Part shown: positions 44,982 to 64,000 of the stretch, piece by piece | How the letters are laid out: each line of letters opens with the position of its first letter | How positions within the stretch are numbered: the first letter of the stretch is position 1 | DNA from: Xestospongia muta | Lineage: Eukaryota; Porifera; Demospongiae; Haplosclerida; Petrosiidae | DNA: 64,000 bases | Direction: 5' to 3' | Assembly: GCA_963693285.1 (NCBI GenBank) | Contig: OY848921.1 | Location: forward strand, 7,019,229 to 7,083,228 | Notes under the pieces: model-generated | What the model saw: the letters and a program-made list of their open reading frames with translations, nothing else | Told to the model about the DNA's origin: nothing | The model's database searches: none | Position numbers and translations under genes: made by a program

Positions 44982-46454
44982 ATGAAGTCTAGTCCTGGTT
45001 GTTGCGCTAAAGATTGTAGCTGTAAATACCGTAACAAATATATCAGTAAATGGTTGGATGATACTACAGTACATGGTATTGTACATGTCTTCAAGTCAAA
45101 GTCACCTGTTAGGAGAATTTTATGGAGTATTATTTTCTTAGCTGCAGCAAGTTACTGTCTCAATAATATAATAGATCGTGCACTACACTTTACTAGTTCA
45201 CCTACTTCAACTACCGTCAGTATTAAGCTCAGTGATAGCCAAGTATTCCCAACTGTCACTATCTGTAATCTTAATCCAGTCAAAAGATCGTTTGCGGAGC
45301 CACATGGTCTTGAAGATTTGCTAAAACTGGCATATCAAACACCAGTAGAGCTGTTATTTACTTTATCAGACAATAGCACCTGTCATAGTCATTTGAGTAA
45401 GGTGGATGATATTACACAACGTATGTCCCTTCAAGAAGTCTTCCAACTAGGTCAGATAAATTTGAAAGATTTTATTCTTGAGTGTAGATTTGGTGAAAGA
45501 CTTGAAGATTGCAAAAATGACTTTGAGCCTGTTCTTACAAATATTGGTTTGTGTTATAGTTTTAATACTAAAGAGCCATTCAAATATGCCAGGACAACTG
45601 GGACTAGAGCTGGACTATATATGTTAGTTAACATTGATCAGACAGAGTACATTACTTCATTACTTGGTAATGCTGGTATAAGAATTGCTATACATCCTCA
45701 AGGGATACTGCCTGAACCAGACCAAAGAGGCATTGCAGTACCTCCTGGCAAAAATGCCTATATCGGCTTAAAATCTGACTACACAAATGATATAACCAAG
45801 AGATCAAAATGCAAGTATCAAGAACCACCATTGAAATATTTCCCTGGTTATCAATACTCAATTACCTCTCGCCATGCTAATGAATTAGTTTCTTACGAGC
45901 GTAACAGATGTGGTTGTCTAGATCCAATATCTGGTTATTTTGAACTGAATGAAAGAAATTGTACAGTTGCTGATCTTTGTTGCTTGTTCAATAGTTATGT
46001 TAGTGTCGAACTAACAGAATGTCAACCTGCTTGTGAGAGATGGCAGTATGAAACTATAACCAGTTACGCCAGTTATCCATCTATAGATATTGCTGAGGGA
46101 CTAGCATACTATTTTAATACAAGTATTGAGAATTTTCTTCTAAACTTCTTAGCTGTTAATATATACTTTGAAGATTTATCAATAACTAAATCAGAGACGA
46201 CGAATTCATACTCATTTGTAGCTCTTTTATCTGATGTTTGTGGTCAACTTGGATTATTTGTTGGTGCTAGTGTCATTTCAATGTTGGAGATAGGACTGTT
46301 AATATTCGACATAATCAAAGACTCAATTCTCAATCGAACATGTCGTAAAAAGATGAACCAAGTTCAAAAAGAAATGCAGGACTTTGTACCTGCTGTAGAT
46401 GACATTGATGAGTTTGAAGTGAGTGAAAAAGAAACAGATGTTGCTAAAGAATGA
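44982..46454 (+). CDS. DEG/ENaC channel gene 11 (complete, intronless, with changed conserved residues)
   Basis: A 490-residue paralogue of gene 10, starting at the only available ATG; the frame stays open upstream to a stop at about 44920 but has no ATG, so the N-terminus is about 25 residues shorter than in gene 10. It keeps TTVHG, TM1, FPTVTICNLN, PPGKNAYI, CGCLD, LCCLF, CQPAC, GAS and TM2. Two family positions are changed: the cysteine in the S.S/ACR.N segment is lost (YSITSRHAN where gene 10 has YSVSSCRAN), and the first glycine before the filter is cysteine (DVCGQLGLF instead of DIGGQLGLF). The frame is clean. It is the last gene of the channel array. Confidence 0.92.
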   Translation: MKSSPGCCAKDCSCKYRNKYISKWLDDTTVHGIVHVFKSKSPVRRILWSIIFLAAASYCLNNIIDRALHFTSSPTSTTVSIKLSDSQVFPTVTICNLNPVKRSFAEPHGLEDLLKLAYQTPVELLFTLSDNSTCHSHLSKVDDITQRMSLQEVFQLGQINLKDFILECRFGERLEDCKNDFEPVLTNIGLCYSFNTKEPFKYARTTGTRAGLYMLVNIDQTEYITSLLGNAGIRIAIHPQGILPEPDQRGIAVPPGKNAYIGLKSDYTNDITKRSKCKYQEPPLKYFPGYQYSITSRHANELVSYERNRCGCLDPISGYFELNERNCTVADLCCLFNSYVSVELTECQPACERWQYETITSYASYPSIDIAEGLAYYFNTSIENFLLNFLAVNIYFEDLSITKSETTNSYSFVALLSDVCGQLGLFVGASVISMLEIGLLIFDIIKDSILNRTCRKKMNQVQKEMQDFVPAVDDIDEFEVSEKETDVAKE

Positions 46455-46729
46455 AACAAATGTTTTCACAAATAATTTATTACTGTTGATGTCATCACAC
46501 TGCAATAGAATTTAGAAAACTCATCTTTGACATGAATATTTATTAACAATTGAGTGTTACCAGTACAGGATTATATTGTGTTTAATATAAATACTAAAAC
46601 TCAATATTAATTTCCATGTCAGAACAGAATTTAACACTCTAAATAAATTATGACTGCCTAAAAACTAAAAATAAAAATTTTAAACAAATTAATAAGATAA
46701 AATTCGAAGTATTTTCTATTTTCTATTTT
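46455..46729. other. Convergent intergenic region between channel gene 11 and BLMH
   Basis: Short AT-rich space between two 3' ends. Nothing further seen. Confidence 0.6.
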
Positions 46730-47472
46730 CTATTGAGCTAAAGCACCCATAGGGTCCCAAGGAGGTAGCACTACGGGATCTTGTTGTAATATGTCGACAA
46801 TCTCTTGAGGAACATGACGTTTATCAACTACAACTTCATATACATATTCACTGAACCATTCATCAGTCATCATAAGATAACCAGAATTACCACTATCACT
46901 GCCCCAAGAATTCTCAACTCTCCAACGTTCAGAGCCTTGTTCAGGCACTTCTTTGTTCTGTAAATATAAACAAAGAAAATGACAATCTTGTGTATTTGTG
47001 CGAGTACAAAAGTCATTGTACTTAACATATACATGTACAGCAATTTATTTGACACATGTGTATGTACAGCAATCTAAACACTTTATACAATATCTTCATG
47101 TACAGCAATTTATACAATATCCTCACATACAGCAATTTATACAATATTCTCATTATGTCAGGTGTGGCTGATGTATACGTATTGACATTGTAATTTGTCA
47201 CCACACCCTTTCCTACAGATTATTGACCTTTAGCTGTACTCCAGTGAAAAACCATAGCATGGGTCATGAGAGATTCTCCATACTTTAATCGATCAGCTTT
47301 AGAGAGACCCAATGTAGAGACATCTAGTGTTAATTCTATATCAAAACTAGATAAAATTGAGATAGTGAGGGTCTGTGTATAGATACACATGTTATGGCTT
47401 ACATTTCAAGGTCATTAATACCAGCTTTACGAAGAAAGTGAACACCTACATCACATCCGAACCAGACAGGCT

Positions 47473-47506
<34 letters not shown>

Positions 47507-47567
47507 AGAGAGAAGAGAGGGAGGGAGGGAGGGAGGGAGGAGGGAGGGAGGGAGGGAGGGAGGGAGG

Positions 47568-47657
<90 letters not shown>

Positions 47658-47681
47658 GGAGGGAGGGAGGGAGAGAGAGAG

Positions 47682-47712
<31 letters not shown>

Positions 47713-47721
47713 TGAGGGAGG

Positions 47722-47786
<65 letters not shown>

Positions 47787-50371
47787 NNNNNNNNNNNNNN
47801 NNNNNNNNNNNNNNNNNNNNNNNNNNNNNNNNNNNNNNNNNNNNNNNNNNNNNNNNNNNNNNNNNNNNNNNNNNNNNNNNNNNNNNNNNNNNNNNNNNNN
47901 NNNNNNNNNNNNNNNNNNNNNNNNNNNNNNNNNNNNNNNNNNNNNNNNNNNNNNNNNNNNNNNNNNNNNNNNNNNNNNNNNNNNNNAAGAAACTAAAACA
48001 ATAGTACAATAGACTATAGAGAACTGGGAAAAAGAGCATCTAGTGACTTTAGTCCAATTTCTTAGCACTGTGATGTCATAGTTATGTAACTAATGAGTAA
48101 AATGGTGAATCCTAATCCAAGACATTTACTCCAGATAGTAGAGGAAACGCTTATTGTAGCATGTTTGCAATAACTTCAAAGTCAAAGAACTATAAGTTTA
48201 CTCTTGAGGTCAAGTTTTAGTGATCACAATTTGTTCACTAATGATCTATAGATTGAAGGCAATCTAATTAATTAACAAAAATTAGCTCAAGTTCTAAGGA
48301 ATTGAAATATACTCACCAAACACTAGTTTCTACACTATGCAAGCAAGTGTTTACACACAAGATTATTGTTTATTATACCACATGGTATATGTAACTAATG
48401 AGTTATGGTTGTTATAACAAACTCTGTATTGACAGACTCTATATATATATTATTGAAGATAAAATAATTTGCTTAGAACCAGTTATAACGAAAACAAGTT
48501 GTTAAAACATAGAAGCTCTTATTTCAGTTTACATTCCTTACAATCACAATATACAGTATCATGTCTTACTTTTGATTCCACATCAAAGACAGGTTTAACA
48601 AACTTCTCATAAAAACTAAGAGGTGTGAGATCACGATGACATTGATAACCACTCCCTTTAGCTTTATATTCCCAGTCAAATTTAGTAGGAGGTGTTCCCA
48701 ATGCTATAGAACAAATCCGATAGGCCTAGAAAGAAATGTGTTATACTAATTTGATGCCGAGTATCATTGTTGCAGTAACATTATACTTATAGCACATTAT
48801 AAAAGCTGTACATAACGATGCTCTTTACCTCATTCAACATGGTTTCCTTCTCTTTCCTTAAGTCTTCAATAGAAGCATCAGTCATTTCACGTAATCTACG
48901 ACAATACTCGCGTATCTAAAAAAGTAATATTGAGAACTAGAAATGCATCTTTGGAACAGTCTAACAGGATTAAGTATCACTAGAAAATAAACCTAGTACA
49001 ATGACTGCGCTAGTAATATTATATATGGTTTTATTTGTAAATATTTCAATGGAGGATTAGCCAAGGAACAAACACACTCTACCTTATTGGTAAGAATTTT
49101 GTTGAGGTGGCGACTAGACTCAGATGAGTGTACTTCAGGATAGTAATGTTTGGGCACTACGCCATACTTCTTGACTAAATTTATTAACATATCCCATTGA
49201 CCGCCATCACAGTAGGATCAGAGAGAAGCCAGGCCATTAGTCGACCCTCCAGAGGCTCATTCCGAGTATTGATGTAATTCTCTAACATAAAGTTGGTTCT
49301 CTCAATTTTGTCCCAAAAGAACAGGTAAGACTGGCTAAACTCAAAATCAGACAGTTCGTATTTTTTCATGAATGGAACACTATAGAAAGAGAGTACATTA
49401 ATAAAACTGATAAGGAATTATGTCAATGACAATGACACTAGTGAGTGGATACCTAGCTCATGAATTGTTTATAAGAAAACTTAGTCATAACTTGAAGAAT
49501 AAGAAGTGTACAAAACATCTTTACAAACAGTTTTATTATCTTAGATTGTGGAATAATTATTAATGTACAACTATTTTGAGCTTGCAATATATATCAATGA
49601 ATTTCATTAGCAACCATGTTCATATGGGTGTGTCAGTGACAGAGTTGTATAGGGTCCTTTTCATGATAGTTATGTTGTAATTTCTTTCTATGCTAACATT
49701 ATAATGGAACTCTAATATATAACCAATATTAAATTTGTCAATAAATAATATTATACTAAATGCCCAACAATATGGTAGCTTTGATTGAGGACCAACTCAC
49801 AAAATAGAAACTAGCAAGCCCATAATGGAAATTAGTCTTGTGTGGCCAACGCCTCCCTTTTCTTTGTGGGAGGGGAGGGGCTAGCTAAGTAAGCCCATAC
49901 ACCAAATACAATATTATACACACACGGTCAACATTTAGTCTCATTAGTCCAGCCCCTTTATAAAACTAGTCAAAATGAGGACATACGTAAGCTAGACAGA
50001 ATGTGAATAAAATGCTAAGCAAAGGGACTGGACTAGTCTTGCGTAGCCATCCCTTCCCTACATGAGACTAGGACTGGACTGTATACAACATATATGAACT
50101 AGGTAAGTACATACCGAGCAGTATTTAACATAGCAAATATCCAGCAACGTCCTGAAGACTTCTGGTTAGTAATTGGTTTTCCCTCATCTGGTATAGAACA
50201 GTTATAGACATGAACTCTTCCTTTAATTTTGTCATGAGATATCATGGATTCAAGGAGGCCATGTTTGATTACATTATTCTGGGCTAAAAGGTTCTTGGGC
50301 TTTTCTTGAAAATTTGATTCAAGTTTCTGGATGAGCTCTTCTGTTACAATCTCTCCTTTGTTTTCCACCAT
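46730..50371 (-). CDS. BLMH: Bleomycin hydrolase (peptidase C1B), with one frameshift and one exon hidden in a gap
   Basis: Cytoplasmic cysteine aminopeptidase, normally a hexamer. Exons: 50371-50115, 49379-49083, 48915-48829, 48725-48570, [missing exon], 47470-47403, 47346-47228, 46950-46730. All three catalytic residues are visible: Cys in QKSSGRCWIFA (exon 1), His in ESLMTHAMVF, and Asn in VENSWG. The end TDEWFSEYVYEVVVD...WDPMGALAQ is diagnostic. About 53 residues expected between DVESK and PVWFGCDVG are absent; they probably lie in the N gap (47787-47986). In exon 49379-49083 the frame slips by one base at about 49205: upstream reads LLSDPTV, downstream GGQWDM, where one continuous DGGQWDM is expected. 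Phases of the other exons agree, so this looks like an assembly or allelic error rather than gene death. It is head to head with RAN. Confidence 0.92.
47471..47786. repeat. (GA)n/(GGGA)n microsatellite, (CT)n on the BLMH strand
   Basis: Over 300 bases of GA with GGGA interruptions, running into the N gap. On the minus strand it is a (CT)n tract ending CTCTCTCAG directly at the BLMH 3' splice site before position 47470. Any long open frames across it are artefacts. Confidence 0.95.
47787..47986. other. Assembly gap, exactly 200 N
   Basis: A run of 200 Ns, probably a placeholder of arbitrary size, bordering the GA microsatellite within the BLMH gene. Confidence 0.99.
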
Positions 50372-51622
<1,251 letters not shown>

Positions 51623-51786
51623 ATGACTGATAATCCACTTAATACACTTGATATGCCAGTCTCCAGTATATTGGTTTAAATTAAGTTCATTTGTAATTGT
51701 TTCTATGTTAATAATAAATTATTATCAATTTTGAATAGTTCTGAGCATGCGCACACAGTTAACCACGTGGGGTCATCAAGTTTGTA

Positions 51787-52533
51787 ATGGAGAAGTTCCC
51801 GGTATGTCCTGTCTGTTATGAACTGATAGAGCAACCAGTCACTTTGCCTTGTAGCCATGAGCTTTGCCTAAAATGTTTCCAGGACAGTGTATCAACAGCT
51901 AACTTTAATTGTCCTCTTTGTCGTCGCAGAATCTCTACTTGGGCAAGACAGCAAAGCAAGACACCAATCAATGAAATGAGAAAAAAAGAACTTGACGAAA
52001 TGTACAGACAATTTGGATCTCTAGACGATCTAAAGTTAGCTGTCAGTTTACAACAAGAAGAATATCAAAGAAGAGTATATTCTGAAAGCTCTGGTGCTGT
52101 AGGTTTAGAATATGAGGAGGTAAAATCAGAGTTATTAGCAAAAAAAACTAGACTAGAGAAGCTTGGAGAAGAAGAAGCAGTACAGCTTGAACGAGAAGAG
52201 AAAGATGCTTATAAAGAACTAAGTCATCAATTGGAAAGTGACGAGGTTTTAGCAAAAAGTCTGACAGAACAGTTAATGAAGGAATTTGAAGACAGTCAGA
52301 TGAATGTGTCATTACAGATTGAATCTGATAGAAAATTTGCCGAAGATTTGAATAAGTTTCTAAACTCGTCTGTCAAGGATGGTAACAAAGCGATTGCTTC
52401 TATTAAGACAGTATCTGTTAAGAAACGAGCTTCTCCTACAACTAGTCGGAATAAAAAGACTCCTAAAAAGAAGGAAAATGATTGTAGTGTCAGCTTAAAA
52501 CATTGGTTTACGACAATACCAAAACACGAATGA
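51787..52533 (+). CDS. RNF168: RNF168/RNF169-like RING ubiquitin ligase
   Basis: A 248-residue single-exon protein. The RING finger is complete: C7, C10, C22, H24, C27, C30, C42 and C45, followed by RRRIS.WAR as in RNF168. After it comes a long charged, coiled-coil-like region (about 65-185) with SDEVLAKSL, which resembles the ubiquitin-binding MIU core (DEELA..L) of RNF168, and a second similar element SDRKFAEDL. The C-terminus is basic and ends SLKHWFTTIPKHE. By family it would ubiquitinate histone H2A near DNA breaks in the nucleus. It is much shorter than vertebrate RNF168 (about 570), so distal parts are absent. RNF169 is the alternative. The last codons are tandemly duplicated in the 3' flank. 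Confidence 0.82.
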   Translation: MEKFPVCPVCYELIEQPVTLPCSHELCLKCFQDSVSTANFNCPLCRRRISTWARQQSKTPINEMRKKELDEMYRQFGSLDDLKLAVSLQQEEYQRRVYSESSGAVGLEYEEVKSELLAKKTRLEKLGEEEAVQLEREEKDAYKELSHQLESDEVLAKSLTEQLMKEFEDSQMNVSLQIESDRKFAEDLNKFLNSSVKDGNKAIASIKTVSVKKRASPTTSRNKKTPKKKENDCSVSLKHWFTTIPKHE

Positions 52534-52620
52534 CTCATTGTATTTTATCTTATGAATCAGCTTAAAACATTGGCTTACAACAATACCAAAACATCAATGA
52601 CTCTATTTTATCTCATGAAT
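52491..52620. repeat. 67-bp tandem duplication across the RNF168-like stop codon
   Basis: 52491-52557 (starting cagcttaaaacattgg, containing the last 14 codons and the stop) is repeated at 52558-52620 with a handful of changes. The second copy would code LKHWLTTIPKHQ and a stop but lies after the first stop, so it is untranslated. Confidence 0.9.
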
Positions 52621-52895
52621 CAGCTACCTCTTATTTTAATGGTTTATTTAGGTTGTATCTTGCCACGTGACTAAAGTAATTTGATTGGTGCCACGTTTAA
52701 GTTATTATAATAATTGTCTTTGCCCGCCTATTTCCGTATGATATCCGAATTCTTGAGTGCTCGTGTTACACGGTGTTAGTCCTCCATTCTCTACACATCA
52801 GTACAGCCTGCGTTTAGAAAGAGAAGTTGCTGTTCTTATTTAAAGAGACCAGTAAGAGTGACCTCTTCATTTCTTTAGAGTAACTACCACTTTTT

Positions 52896-52944
52896 GGTAA
52901 GGCATGCAAATAATTAATGTTCCTATGTTCTTCCTCATGTTTAG
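52896..52944 (+). other. Probable 5' UTR intron of the SERCA gene
   Basis: A donor ttttg/gtaagg near 52896 and an acceptor catgtttag at about 52944, 15 bases before the start codon, would give an intron of about 50 bases. Short introns of this size occur in RAN too. Not proven. Confidence 0.45.
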
Positions 52945-52958
52945 GACACTCATTCAAA

Positions 52959-63664
<10,706 letters not shown>

Positions 63665-64000
63665 GTAAGCTACACTAACTAAACCTTTTATAAGTAAATA
63701 CCAGGCTACATTATCTAATTGTTATTTAATGTGCAAGCGATAGCTGGTTTCTTTATTTTAAATTCTTGGATTTAAGGTCTCTGTTATACTAAACAGTACA
63801 ACTAAATACATACTAGTAACTGTAACTTCTGGTTCACCGAACATGTACTTGACATGAGTTATAACAAAAATTCTTGTACTAGAGGAATGTGAGACTGTAT
63901 TTTAACAAATACAGCGACTATGTTTTTTCACTGTGCGACTAGTTACAATGGAGGACAAGGCAGTTCTACATTACACTTGTAAGGAACATAAGTGTCCTAT
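63665..64000. other. Start of the last SERCA intron or 3' region
   Basis: No exon placed with confidence. Only a few C-terminal codons of SERCA are still missing; a possible acceptor at 63911-63914 (acag) opens a short frame ending at a TAA near 63980, but its residues have no family similarity that I can see. Confidence 0.4.

Noticed and set aside
47375..48068. Long Arg/Glu/Gly or Leu/Ser/Pro-rich open frames on both strands
   Set aside because: They are translations of the GA/CT microsatellite and the N gap.
49832..50060. Direct repeat of tagtcttg.gt.gcca.c.ccc in BLMH intron 1 as a possible MITE
   Set aside because: Only about 25 bases agree and I found no clear target duplication or matching inverted ends.
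63915..63981. Candidate last exon of SERCA
   Set aside because: There is an acag acceptor and a fitting phase, but the coded residues show no similarity to SERCA C-termini, so I did not add it.

Overview
This is a eukaryotic, AT-rich, animal genome window. Spliced housekeeping genes (Ran GTPase, a SERCA calcium pump, bleomycin hydrolase, an RNF168-like RING protein, TMEM234) sit a few hundred bases apart next to a family cluster of DEG/ENaC sodium-channel genes, a family I regard as characteristic of animals. Intronless channel genes, short introns, ZU5/UPA/Death-domain genes and heavy (CT)n microsatellites fit a compact early-branching animal, most likely a demosponge such as Amphimedon; that assignment is inference.

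Layout. Positions 1-46454 hold a DEG/ENaC array, all on the plus strand: the 3' part of one gene, nine intact genes, one gene that has lost TM1 by an in-frame 330-bp deletion, and at least four relics. By sequence they form four groups: genes 1-3 (1-9209), genes 4-5 (11564-21061), genes 6-7 (29867-36200) and genes 8-11 (39279-46454, where 8/9 and 10/11 are paired). The array grew by tandem duplication. A ~6-kb unit (about 9796-15787) carrying a channel pseudogene, a channel and a minus-strand ZU5-UPA gene is repeated at about 15821-23454, and the size difference is explained almost exactly by four indels, one of them a TTAA-flanked transposon. A third minus-strand ZU5-UPA gene (24364-27224) still has a Death domain. 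TMEM234 (23738-24118) lies between these duplicates. Mobile-element remains include a DIRS/Ngaro-like retrotransposon relic (2690-4610), a TTAA-target element (16157-16800), a hAT-type MITE with perfect 8-bp target duplications in both copies of the duplication (13267-13744 and 21091-21390), and an internally deleted hAT transposon (28496-29400) abutting a 207-bp palindrome.

Positions 46730-63664 and beyond are ordinary housekeeping genes: BLMH (minus, interrupted by a 200-N gap), RAN head to head with it, RNF168-like just downstream of RAN, and a 26-exon SERCA gene running to the right edge. In BLMH and SERCA, long (CT)n tracts repeatedly form the polypyrimidine tract directly in front of a 3' splice site.

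How the parts relate. The channels should form trimeric, amiloride-class cation channels; the variety in their N-terminal gating motif, post-TM1 region and C-tails suggests different gating or subunit roles. The ZU5-UPA genes travel with the channels in the duplications, but nothing in the sequence proves a functional link.
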